This document shows, one piece after another, positions 25,791-35,100 of a stretch of 64,000 nucleotides of DNA. The notes below the pieces were generated by a model, which saw only the letters and a program-made list of their open reading frames with translations, was not told the origin of the DNA and searched no databases. A program made the position numbers and the translations under genes. The stretch lies in the NCBI GenBank assembly GCA_019022495.1, contig JAFEKR010000068.1, positions 1 to 64,000 of the forward strand, written 5' to 3'. Origin of the DNA: Epichloe hybrida. Its lineage: Eukaryota; Ascomycota; Sordariomycetes; Hypocreales; Clavicipitaceae. Positions within the stretch are counted from its first letter, which is position 1, and every line of letters begins with the position of its first letter.

Positions 25791-27597
25791 TACCCCGAGT
25801 TCGGATCGTCGTCTCCGCCTCCTCAGCACCTGGAACCAGGTAGCGATGCGGGCGTACGTGCGGCAGGTATTCTGCTTCCCGTTGGACCGCAAAGCTGGTC
25901 ACGAAGTCCCTGCCCAAGTCCATGTCCATGCCGATGCCGATGCCGATGCCGATGCCCTGGCCCTGGCCCTGCGCAGACGCATTGCCCGTGGCTTGGCTCT
26001 TGCGGCAATGCAATTCCCACATTTCGCAGGCAGGGTTTGTCTAGGCCCCGATGGACGAGGCAAGGCCTTTGTTTCCACGGCACCGCGCGATGTCGTTTCG
26101 TTGAAGCTGTTCGATCACCGTCGGGACGCCGCCGACAACGACCAAGCCTCGTTTGCGTGGAGCTATTCCGAGCTCCAGGCGCAGGGATTCCCATGCAAAG
26201 CATTCGTTGGGCCGCTGTTCGACCTGCCATACCGGCTGGAGGAAGGCGGCGGCAGTGGCAGCAGTGAGACGGGCGTGCCGGCTGCAGAGGTTCACGCGCG
26301 CATCATCCGCGGCGGACTCCTGCTGTGCTTCTACGTCCACCATTCCCTATCGGATGGCATCGGCATACGTAATTTCATCTCTACGTTTGCAGCCTGCACC
26401 TTTCAGAACAAGGAAGCTTTCCTCGGCGGCCGAGGGCACAGCCACAGCGTCACCGGCCAAGGTCGCGCGGGCAGCGGGTATCCCACCGACATAGATGTTG
26501 ACGTCCCCGACGATAAGACGGAAAGCCTGCTTATGAACTTCTCATTCGAGCAGCTCATGAGGAAATGTCCCGAATACACCATTCTCCCTGGGCCGACTGG
26601 CCCGACTGCGCCGCCGCCATGCGTCCGCCACGAACAACACGAACACGAGCACGGCAGCGTTCCCATTCCCAAAACAGGTCGCATCTTCCGCTTCAGCCTC
26701 GAAACAATCGCCACGATGAAGTCCATGGCGCGGGACTGGGCAAAAGGCAGTGTCGACTTTTCGGCTGGCGAATATCCATCGTCTTTTGCGTGTTTAGCAG
26801 CCGTGACTTGGTCATTCTGCACCGCGGCCCGACTGGCTGCTCAACAGGTACGCAAGACAAGCACTGCCGACGAGAGCCATCTGCTTATCCCCGTATCGTG
26901 GAGGAGGCGGGCCTTTCTCGACAGCCTGGACGGGTACGCAAGCAATGCCGTGGGCATGGCGCGGGCCAACACCCATGTCGATGCCCACTTGTCGGTAGCC
27001 ACGCAGTCGTCCTCGTCATCGACGGCGACGGCGACGGCGACGGCGACGGATGCTCTCAGCAGAATGATATGCCTCGTCGACACGTGCATCACGGCCGTCG
27101 AAGAGAGTTTCGTCGTCACCCGCACCGCCATGTTCCGAGCAGCACCGGACCCGCGGTTCGTGGGCGTCAACTGGATCCCGGAAGACCCTTTGCATTTCGT
27201 CGTCAACTCCTGGCGTCACCTGGGCGCCGACATCAAGTTCGACCTGCCCGGGTTCGGCGGGTCCGAGGACCTCGAGCTCGAAGTCGACCCCGAACTCGAC
27301 CTCGAAGTCGACCCCGAACTCGACCTCGAAGTCGACCCCGAACTCGACCTCGAAGTCGACCCCGAACTCGACCTCGAAGTCGACCTCGAACTCGACCTCG
27401 AATTCGGTGCTGGGGGCAGGAGGGCGGATGCGGTGCGTCGTGCCCAGCCGACGTGGAACATGGGCGCGGGGCTCGTGCTGCCCGGCAAGAAGGACGACGA
27501 GCATTACGAAATCCTCGTCACGTTGGAAGAGGCATCGATGAGTCGGCTGCTGTCGAATCCCGAGTGGATGAGATGGGTGAGCGACGTGGTAGAGTGA
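25780..27597 (+). CDS. BAHD-family acyltransferase with in-frame repeat expansions
   Basis: A single-exon 605-residue protein. The frame is open further upstream, but the first ATG is at 25,780. The signature HHSLSDG holds the catalytic HxxxD (His188-Asp192) of the BAHD / trichothecene 3-O-acetyltransferase-like transferase family, which moves acyl groups from CoA thioesters to hydroxyls or amines. Near the C terminus, SWRHLGADIKFDLPGFG is the degenerate equivalent of the family's SWR...DFGWG region, and ILVTLEEASM follows. Typical members are 450-500 residues. The extra length comes from low-complexity insertions: an (AD)n run near residue 50, a (TA)n run near residue 420, and five copies of an 8-residue LEVDPELD unit (residues 500-539). 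Whether the enzyme folds around these is open. Substrate cannot be told; no tailoring genes are adjacent. Confidence 0.85.
   Translation: MISDTPSSDRRLRLLSTWNQVAMRAYVRQVFCFPLDRKAGHEVPAQVHVHADADADADALALALRRRIARGLALAAMQFPHFAGRVCLGPDGRGKAFVSTAPRDVVSLKLFDHRRDAADNDQASFAWSYSELQAQGFPCKAFVGPLFDLPYRLEEGGGSGSSETGVPAAEVHARIIRGGLLLCFYVHHSLSDGIGIRNFISTFAACTFQNKEAFLGGRGHSHSVTGQGRAGSGYPTDIDVDVPDDKTESLLMNFSFEQLMRKCPEYTILPGPTGPTAPPPCVRHEQHEHEHGSVPIPKTGRIFRFSLETIATMKSMARDWAKGSVDFSAGEYPSSFACLAAVTWSFCTAARLAAQQVRKTSTADESHLLIPVSWRRRAFLDSLDGYASNAVGMARANTHVDAHLSVATQSSSSSTATATATATDALSRMICLVDTCITAVEESFVVTRTAMFRAAPDPRFVGVNWIPEDPLHFVVNSWRHLGADIKFDLPGFGGSEDLELEVDPELDLEVDPELDLEVDPELDLEVDPELDLEVDLELDLEFGAGGRRADAVRRAQPTWNMGAGLVLPGKKDDEHYEILVTLEEASMSRLLSNPEWMRWVSDVVE
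27277..27396 (+). repeat. Coding 24-bp minisatellite in the acyltransferase gene
   Basis: Five tandem 24-bp units encode LEVDPELD; the fifth has one substitution, giving LEVDLELD. It lies between the DFGWG-like region and the C-terminal strand, that is, in a predicted surface loop. Confidence 0.9.
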
Positions 27598-28067
27598 TGG
27601 ATGTGGCGAGCAGGCTGGTTCTTGCATTTGCAAGTAGATTGTATATGCACATAACACGGAGTACATACATGTACATCGTAGTCCGTAGCCAACTCATCAG
27701 ATGAATAACTGAACTGAACTGGATCCACAACGCACCACGCACCTCTGACATCAGCGAAAAACATCGTCGACCCTGAACTCCTTGGGAACTTTTGCTTCTT
27801 CCTCCTCAAATATCCTGTCCAACTCCTCCCAATCCACCCCATCCACCCCGTCTTTTTCAACGGCTGCCTCCCAACGTCAAGACAATTTAATTCCCCAACA
27901 GAAAAACAGTCCTCGCCGAACCTCAGTCGCCACGTCTTGGCGGGAACCGCTTCCTTCTTCATCCCGTCTCATCGGGCGTCCCCAATCGCAAACGACAACA
28001 AACCCTGACCTGCGGCTCGCGACTCGCCGCGCAGACAAGGCCCAACCTGACAATCCAAGCAAGGAAA
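27598..28067. other. Intergenic region between acyltransferase and Mit_KHE1-like genes
   Basis: 470 bp with no supported gene: acyltransferase 3' UTR plus the promoter of the next gene. Short pyrimidine-rich stretches lie before 28,068. Confidence 0.6.
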
Positions 28068-29026
28068 ATGCGTCTGTATCTCCTGCCCCTGTCCACGCGG
28101 CGGACCTTCCTCTACGCACAGCGCCTGCCCATGACGACCACGCCCGCCGACGCCTCGTACATTGACCGCGCCGCCGCCTGGGCAGCGCGCAAGTGGTCGG
28201 ACTGGGAGAAGAAGGAGTCCGGGTGGCAGAAGAAGGTCGTCGAGCATGGGAACCGAGCGTTTCGGCGCATCCCCTACGAGGAATGGGGCCTGAAGTCTGT
28301 GCCGCCGCTGTCGTCGAGCCGGCGGCGCAAGGGGCAAGGGACGCTGCAGGGCCAAGAGCAGGTCGAGCTGGTGTTCCCCCGGGCCCTCATGTCCGACGCC
28401 GAGGCCGAGAATGTGGTGAGGAAGATGGGCAGCGAGCGAGACGCGCTGCACAGGAAGAGGTTGATGTGGTGTGTCGCGGGCATGCCCGTCACGATACCTT
28501 TTGCGCTGGTGCCGGTGTACGTTGAAATCCCACTCTCCACTTACTTGCACTCTTCAAGAAAAAAGAATGATGCTGATTGGTATACAGGATCCCCAACCTC
28601 CCCTTCTTCTACCTCGTCTACCGCGCCTGGTCGCACTGGCGCGCCATCGCCGGCGGCAGACACATCCAGTGGCTCGTGGACAAGAAGCTCCTCAGACCTA
28701 CCGCATCTACGGCGCTCGACACCCTGTACAGCCGAGCGAGCACCCTGCCGCAGGCGCAAGCTCACAAGAACCCCGGCTCCGGCTCCAGCTCCAGCTCCGG
28801 CTCCGGCTCCAGCTCCGGCTCCGGCTCCGAACCAAAAGAGCTGCTCCTCCTGACACAGGCCCAGGTACGGACCTGCTCGGAGAAACTAGACCTGCCAGTT
28901 CTGGAAATCGAGTTGGAGCGGGCAATTTGGCAAGTCGAGCAGGCCATTGAAAAGCATGACAAGGACGCAGCGATGGAGGACAAGACCAAAACAGAGGACA
29001 GGCATGGCAAAAATGGCAAAGATTAA
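28068..29026 (+). CDS. Mitochondrial K+/H+ exchange-related protein (Mit_KHE1 family)
   Basis: Two exons, 28,068-28,516 and 28,588-29,026, joined by a 71-nt GTACGT...ACAG intron that splits a Val codon, give 295 residues. The start MRLYLLPLSTRRTFLY is the conserved N terminus of the fungal family that includes yeast YDL183C, implicated in mitochondrial K+/H+ exchange. Next come a tryptophan-rich helix (KWSDWEKKESGWQKK), an acidic/hydrophobic block, and a hydrophobic segment that spans the splice site (CVAGMPVTIPFALVPV then IPNLPFFYLVYRAW), a likely inner-membrane hairpin. A Ser-Gly-rich linker encoded by a hexanucleotide array (about 28,772-28,830) precedes a charged coiled-coil-like tail. 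Family call is from recognition of these motifs; the exchanger role is the family's, not shown here. Confidence 0.85.
28772..28830 (+). repeat. Coding GGCTCC/AGCTCC hexanucleotide array
   Basis: Tandem GGCTCC and AGCTCC units encode a run of about 18 Ser/Gly residues in the Mit_KHE1-like protein, absent from the recognisable conserved core. Confidence 0.85.
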
Positions 29027-30101
29027 TATTCATAAGGAATACACTTATAGGCATTGTATCATGACGCATATACGTTGGCAACGAATAATTTTAGCGCATC
29101 GTTGGGGTTTTTTTAACAAGGTGTTTTAAAAAAAAAGATGACACTTTTCATTCGAATAGAGGGACCGGCCCGAACAACAGAATTACACACATCATGACAA
29201 TATACATCACCGTGACCTTTCATGTACTGTCCTGTTTGTCATGTCCAGCTTCAACTCTGCAGCAATAACGAATTCACATCGTCCCCATCGCCTCAGCACA
29301 GGTAATCCAAACCCCATTCATCAGTCCCACCGCGAGCGTCAGCCTTCTTGGCGTAAAGAAGCTCAAGCCTGGTAACTGAAAGTGCCGCTTTTTCTATACA
29401 GTCATGTCGACTTATGTTCCTTGTCGATCCATCACTGACACGGCAGTAGAAGTGGCGTTCGAAACTGAACCTTGTGCGGGGGGGAGAAGGGAAAAGAGGA
29501 TTTAATATTCATAGTATTCGTATTATGCTCGGCTGATCCTACCAAGAGCGTCGATATGCTTAGGAGAAAGAAGAGGTTATATCGAAGCGAGTGACCAAAG
29601 CCGTCTCCAACGCCCGTCTTTGTGTATTAATGTTTGTTTACCCAACAGGGATGTATAGGATCATTCTTCATTCTGCACGCTCAGGGCCAGAAACTCCCGG
29701 ACCAAGCGGCAATCCCCACAAAGCCGATACATTTATGATGAGCCTTGGCTTGTGCTCATTCCGTGATGAAAGTAGCTTCCATAAATAGCTGGCCTTCTTC
29801 AGTGATCTCTTCGTCTCCGATTTTAAGCTTTAGTGTCATCTTTGGTGTATACTACGAGCCAGAGGAGGCGTATGTCAGCACCCAATTAAGCCACGGCCGC
29901 TCCAGCTGGCGCATGCACATGATTCATGTTGCAAAACAGAAGAGAAGAAAAGGGAGGCATCTGAAACAGGCCCGTTTCAGAAACCTCCACATCTACCACT
30001 CTCACTCACCTCCACTCACCTTCACACTCACCTTCACACTCACCTTCACACTCACCAGTACAACAACACACGTACGGACAACCCATGGCCCGCAAACTAC
30101 C
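29027..30101. other. Intergenic region with a 12-bp promoter repeat
   Basis: 1,075 bp without a supported gene. The open frames are short and biased. At about 30,003-30,057 there is a tandem array of CACTCACCTTCA-type 12-bp units, directly in front of the next start codon, probably in its 5' UTR. Confidence 0.6.
30003..30057. repeat. 12-bp tandem repeat in the leader of the 30,102 gene
   Basis: About four units of the form CACTCACCTTCA, ending some 45 bp before the proposed ATG at 30,102. CT/CA-rich leaders are common in fungal promoters, but the regular tandem structure is notable. Confidence 0.75.
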
Positions 30102-31156
30102 ATGGGAGAAAAGCTCCCCCAAAACAGAAGCACCCACGGCGTCTCCATCCGTCGTCGCATCGCCCTCGCCACACACCCCAAGTGCCCCCCGTGCCAACGC
30201 CGGGCCTCACCAATCCACCCCCTCACGGGCACGAGTCCGCAGCCCATCTACGTCTCCTCCGCCAGAACCACCAGCCCAGCAGTGCGTTTTTCACACACCC
30301 CCTTCCCCATTCCCCCCTTCCCTTTTTTCTACCCTACTCATATGATTGAGGAGGTGGAAAAAAGCTAAGAACCCCCTTTTTTTAAACCCTACTCCAGATT
30401 GACGAGGTGAAGAACGCTAAGAAGAATAGGTTCATGGTTCCCACGGACGACAAGTACAGAATGGTGGAAGACGAGCTGCTCCGCGTCGCGCAGCGGTTCA
30501 CGACGCACCTCCACCGCGCAGAGTACACGCGGCTGAAGGAGATGACGAGGTCGCGCAACGCGCGTACAATCAGGGAGATTGAGAGGCCCGTTGTCCCGGG
30601 GAGGCGTGCCACGCGGAGGAGGGAGGTTGGGGCGCGGGACGGGAAGCAGCGGTGGGGTGTGCCGCTGCCGACGAGTCTGCAGGGGCTGATGCTGATGGAG
30701 AAGCGGGATGATGACGATGGAGACGGAGACGGAGACGGTGCCAGGATCGGCCTTGGATTCGGGTCGAGAGCGAGGGGGACGAGGACGAGGGCCGCGGCGG
30801 GATGCTCGTCGAGGGCCGCGCCACGGCGGGGGATCAACGGAGAGAAGACGTCGGGCCCAAGGAGGTCTGGTGGTGAGGAGGAATCGTCTGCTGGGCGCGA
30901 GGCGGAGACGGAGACGGAGGCGGAGACGGTGGACGGGTCTTGGTCAACGGGGGAGAGACGGGTGGCGGGGTACGGGGGGGATGTGGAGGGCGATGAGCGA
31001 GGACGTGATGATGATGATGATGATGATGACGATCCGTTCGGGGTGAATAGAAGGAGAGTGAGGAGGATTCAGTCGCGAGAACAGATGAGGGTGGACAAGG
31101 GGAAAGGGAAAGAGGAGGTGATGCGGGCGCCGGATACGATACCCTCGTTTTTGTGA
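30102..31156 (+). CDS. Conserved fungal protein of unknown function, acidic repeat-rich tail
   Basis: Proposed exons 30,102-30,281 and 30,398-31,156 (intron GTGCGT...TCCAG, 116 nt) give 312 residues. The first exon begins MGEKLPQNRSTHG, and splicing in phase 0 joins TTSPA to IDEVKNAKKNRFMVP. A competing ATG at 30,085 opens a longer Ser/Pro-rich frame, but with this donor it leaves phase 2 and cannot join the second exon in frame. The second exon holds the conserved-looking block FMVPTDDKYRMVEDELL, then AAEY-like helices (THLHRAEYTRLKEMTRSR). A low-complexity tail follows with Asp-Gly, Glu-Thr and poly-Asp runs and several basic clusters, which suggests a nuclear protein. I do not recognise a named family. 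Confidence 0.72.
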
Positions 31157-31389
31157 AAACTTGCTTCGCAAATCATCACCGAGTACCATGTTTGATTTGC
31201 CAGAGAGACATTGTTCGCATGCGTGATGTGGAGCGCTCGCTCCTTCATGGGGTTGAGTTTTGACACGCACGTGCGATGGGATGCACTTCAGCACGGGGGC
31301 ACGATGAAGAAATAAATGTCACGCTTGAGTACCAGGCGCCGAATTTCAATTTTTTTTTCTTTTATAAACAGCGAATCTGCCGAAATCCT
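31157..31389. terminator. Convergent 3' ends of the 30,102 gene and nmd3
   Basis: A 233-bp gap between two converging stop codons must hold both 3' UTRs and polyadenylation signals. A run TTTTTTTTCTTTT with AATAAA on the plus strand (about 31,310-31,370) is the best poly(A)-type signal seen. Confidence 0.5.
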
Positions 31390-33047
31390 TTAGGGGTCCT
31401 TCACCGTGAGTTCATCAAAGTCGTCCAACAATTCTTTCATGTCCACGTGCGGAGCGCCATCGTCTCCCTCTTCGTCTTCCGTCTCCGCTATGCTCATCTC
31501 CTCCTCCTCCATCTCCCGCTTCTTCTCGTTCTTGTAAAGAGCAAGAGCCGCGCGGAGCTCTTCATCCTCTTCGACATCCTGCAAGAACAGCTCGTACTCG
31601 CGGTCCATGCGATCCTGATCAGCCTTCTTGGGCAGCAGCTCGCCTTCGTCCTTGTTCAAGCGCTTGAGCTTCCAGTTGCGGCGGCGGTTCCTCCTGCGAC
31701 CCGGATAGTGTTTCTTGACGAGCACGACGTCCGGGATGGTGGATGCATAGACGTTGGACTCCTCAATGGACTCGAATTCGGGATTGTTGAACATGGTGCC
31801 TGTGAGCAGGTAGCCCATGGCTAAGTCGCCGGGCTTCAGGTAGTGGCCCAGATGCGTTCTGGTGAAGTAGGTCTTGTCATTGACGCCCAGGTCTGAGGCT
31901 CGGGCAACAGTTGCTTCCGACAGCACCCACTTGCCCTTGCGTGTGCCGGTAGGCTCAATGTCCATGATGACGAACTCCACCAGCTCCTTCGCATCGGCGA
32001 GCGATCGGAACGGATCACGCCAATATATCGGTGAGCTGATATCGGCCGTCTGCAGGGTCTGAGGGTCCATCAGGTACACCGCCGTGCCGATCTTGTGGCA
32101 CATGACCAACGGATTAATGTTGCCCTGTTGTTTTGCTAGCTTGATGGGCATGGCCACCAGGTCATCTCTGCAAATGGGCACAATCTCAGCCGAATACGTA
32201 AATTTGTACGATCGCTTGGACGTATGTGTATCCAAAGAAATCAGCTCCTGTGAGTTCTTCACCTTGACTGGCACAACCGAGTTGAGAAAGTCGATGAATT
32301 TCTCCGCCTGGTTCTTTTGTGAGAAGAAAAAGTCGATGCCATCCTTGGCTTCCCTGATGTTGAGAGTGTCCCTGTGGGCGCTGTGCTTCATGATGAGCTG
32401 CTCCAGGAACAAAAAGGTTCGCTTGTGCAGGACCTTTTGTCGGACCTGCACACACGCTCGCCACACATTGGCAGTATACGACTTGGCGCATTCGGGGCAC
32501 TGCTGCGTGGCAACCATGTACACGACTTCGAAACTCTGTTGGAGCAAGACACCGTCCTGCACGGCATCCTGAATCGTGATCTTGACCTTTATTCTGCGCG
32601 AATGGGGTTCCGTCCACACAAAACTAGCGTCCACAATGCGCACTTTGTGAAGACCTCGTAGTTTCTTGAGACACAGGGCGAGGAGTTCACGGGATTCGGG
32701 CATGGCCACGACCCAGCTAGTCGGGGGGAGGAGCCATCGGTCGCAGTCTCGGCAGAAATTCAGCGTCGCTTCACGCTGGATGCCCCGGGAGATGTCGACA
32801 GTGAGCTTGACACAGTTGAAGCAAAGGGCGCCGGTGGCTGTAGTTCCGTCTATAGGAGCACCGCAGTTGCAGCAGAGAATCCTGTTCCAGAGGAAGACGG
32901 AAACATTAGCCCTTGATTTCTCATGTCGGTTTGTTTCTCTCCCGCCCACAGACAATTGTGGCAGGCGAGGGCTTGCACTTACGTCGCGGCAGTTTGTTGC
33001 TGCGTCGCCGCAATAGGGACGGGAGCATCGTCAAGATCCATCGACAT
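31390..33047 (-). CDS. nmd3: 60S ribosomal export adaptor Nmd3
   Basis: Nmd3 binds the pre-60S subunit in the nucleus and carries the export signal read by Crm1; it is released in the cytoplasm. The gene has two exons: 33,047-32,983 (MSMDLDDAPVPIAATQQQTA) and 32,881-31,390, with a 101-nt GTAAGT...ACAG intron that splits the Thr codon before ILCCNCG. The protein is 518 residues, as usual for fungal Nmd3. Four CxxC knuckles are present (Cys25/28, 42/45, 65/68, 150/153), matching the family's N-terminal zinc-binding module. A basic run RRRNRRRNWKLKR fits the nuclear localisation signal, and the C-terminal MKELLDDFDELTV fits the leucine-type export signal after an acidic tract. The unspliced frame upstream of ILCC is not coding: it lacks the conserved N terminus. 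Confidence 0.95.
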
Positions 33048-33724
33048 CGTGGCCAAATATGTCAGCGACGACTACGTTTGAAAATGCGTTGTTGCGGAGA
33101 AAGAGGTAGAAACTGGGCATCCCACGCCCACACAGAAAGGCGGCGAAAGACTGGCCGTCGCGGGGGTGCAAATGTCAACGAAAAATATTTGCCCCGCTGC
33201 TCGATAAGCCGTCTGAAGAGTCTTATCGACGGTGTTCCAGGAAGAGTCATACATAATAAAAGGTGGGGCTTGGCGCATCTGGGTCACGATTTGAGTAATA
33301 CATGTTGAAATTATACCTCAAACCAGCACATACGACCATACCTACTAGAAAATTCGGGATCCCGTCCGCTCTCCCATAGACAAGCTAGTAAGGGGCAGAT
33401 TAGTAGTTGGGTCGGTGACGACCAGCGAACACCGGCTGTTGTATGTTACCCATCTTTTTTTTTTTTTTGAATTGCTCGTGTGTGGCACATAATTTCGGTT
33501 GAGTCGAAAAGCGGGACGATACCGAGTACGATTTGTCGAGCAACTTTCGCATCTTTGCCAGCGTAGCTTCATTAATTTCGCCATCGGTCATCGGATCCCA
33601 TGGGACCGCGCAACGAACATGTCCTTTTTTGTTCCTGGCTCAATCGTTCGTTTGTTATATATCCGCGATTATACAACGAACGCTATGTTAATGATCAAAC
33701 CAATGCAAAAAATCCCCAGGAATA
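33048..33724. other. Intergenic region between nmd3 promoter and esf2 3' end
   Basis: 677 bp containing the nmd3 promoter and the esf2 3' flank. Contains a T-run (33,453-33,468) but no supported gene. Confidence 0.6.
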
Positions 33725-34684
33725 CTAGAAAATTTTACTCAACACCCTCGTAACATGATCCGGCTGTTCTTGAGACCCCCCAGCCTTCTGAACCTGCGTA
33801 ACCTGCCTGAATGTACGCGCCCTATCTTCCCTCGCGGGTTTCCCGTCATCATCCGCCACCGCCACCGCCTTCCTCTTCTTCGCCTTGGCCTGCATGCCAT
33901 CCAACATCTTCGCCTTTTCCACGTTTCTCACAAACTCCTTATTCTCCCTGGTCGCCTTGCTGATTTCAGCCCTCATACGGCTCGTCCTCTCTGCGTTCTC
34001 CACAGTAATCTGCTCCGTCAGATTGAACCACTTGAACCCCTTCAGGTACACCAGATTCCAGATATCGTCACGGAAGAAAGATCCCTTTTTGCCACCAATG
34101 TTGCGTCCGTTGAGCAGTTCGCATGCAGCTTTGGCCTCCTTCTTCTTGAGGAATTCAATCCAGCCTTCTGTGAAGAGCACTCGTTTGTTGCCGCCTGCCT
34201 TTCTGCGCCTTGCTCGCGCCGAAGCATCTTCCGGCGCGAGAAATATCCTGTTGAGTTTCCCGTAGGGTGCCAGGAGGGATCGGAGGGCAGACGGCTTCAT
34301 GCCTGGGGGTATTCGGGATATGTAGACGACGCCAGACTTTCTGATGGCGTCTTGTGAGGTGACGAGGTTTCTCTTGGCGAGCGGCTGGTCGACGCCGAGG
34401 ATGCTCGTGTCTAATTCCGGCATGTCTTTTCGAGGTTTCGATGGACCTGGTTTTGAAGTTTGGGGGGTTTCGCCTTCAGGTGCGTCTCGGCTGGCTGATT
34501 GCTCGTCGTCTCCCGCATCCGAGTCGACGTCGCTGGCTTCGTCGTCGTCCTCGCCACCATCAACCTTGCGGCGCTTGGCGCTACGACCGCCCTTGGTAAT
34601 CTCATCGTCGGAGTTGTAGCTGTCTGGCTGGTCGTCTTCGCTGTCGGAGACGCCCAAGAAGTCGATCTTCTTCTCGGGGGCCAT
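33725..34684 (-). CDS. esf2: 18S rRNA processing factor Esf2 (ABT1-like)
   Basis: Esf2/ABT1 is a nucleolar RRM-type protein of the small-subunit processome, needed for early pre-18S cleavages with the helicase Dbp8. Single exon, 319 residues. I chose the ATG at 34,684 (MAPEKKIDFLGVSDSEDD), the typical acidic Esf2 start; the frame is open for 39 more codons upstream but that part is not conserved-looking. An acidic, Ser-rich N-terminal third is followed by SGVVYISRIPPGMKPSALRSLL, the start of the atypical RRM (about residues 118-215), with the family block IFLAPED and the later block FFRDDIWNLVYLKGFKWFNLTEQ. A basic coiled C-terminal region carries KKRK. It shares orientation with nmd3, also a ribosome-biogenesis gene, and faces the aldehyde dehydrogenase gene head-to-head. 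Confidence 0.94.
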   Translation of the reverse strand: MAPEKKIDFLGVSDSEDDQPDSYNSDDEITKGGRSAKRRKVDGGEDDDEASDVDSDAGDDEQSASRDAPEGETPQTSKPGPSKPRKDMPELDTSILGVDQPLAKRNLVTSQDAIRKSGVVYISRIPPGMKPSALRSLLAPYGKLNRIFLAPEDASARARRRKAGGNKRVLFTEGWIEFLKKKEAKAACELLNGRNIGGKKGSFFRDDIWNLVYLKGFKWFNLTEQITVENAERTSRMRAEISKATRENKEFVRNVEKAKMLDGMQAKAKKRKAVAVADDDGKPAREDRARTFRQVTQVQKAGGSQEQPDHVTRVLSKIF

Positions 34685-35100
34685 GATGAGCTTGCAGAAT
34701 GTTAGCAATGCGACTGGATGCCACTGGATGCGACTGGCCAGTATGCTTTCAAATGCTCTCAGAAAACCTGACAAGTGGTGACCAAAGGAAAAAAGCTGCA
34801 CGCAAGACCGATAAGATAAGGAATTGCCGTAAGTGGGACGAAGCCAATGGCCTGTTGGCAGCCTTGCCGCGGTGGGGCCTGGAATCGACGCGCCCGTACG
34901 CGGCTGCTACCCAGTCATCATTAACCAACCGCAAGTGTACAGAGGACATGGAGGGGGACATGGCAGTGACGTGGGGCAGCAAGAACTTCAGTCGCCTTGT
35001 TATTTACTCCGCAGATCTGTTCTTCGATTGCAGCTCTATATAGACGATTTTCTACTTACGCACAGAAGGCATCCATCGTTCATCTCTTCGTCCGTCCATC
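34685..35100. promoter_or_regulatory. Divergent promoter region, esf2 / aldehyde dehydrogenase
   Basis: 416 bp between divergent start codons, so both promoters must lie here. A TATA-like TATATAG occurs at 35,038-35,044, about 60 bp before the dehydrogenase ATG. No other site is claimed. Confidence 0.5.

Noticed and set aside
26841..27206. Several long open frames antisense to or overlapping the acyltransferase gene (including 26,565-27,704 in another plus frame)
   Set aside because: They are stop-poor because the gene is GC-rich and repetitive; their proteins are low-complexity and lack any conserved motif, while the 25,780 frame has HHSLSDG.
25780..29026. Secondary-metabolite cluster around the acyltransferase
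   Set aside because: Neighbours are a mitochondrial protein and core genes; no synthase, P450, transporter or cluster regulator is present in the island.
33453..33468. T-run as a Pol III terminator of an RNA gene
   Set aside because: No A/B boxes or folded RNA seen upstream; it lies in the esf2 3' flank.
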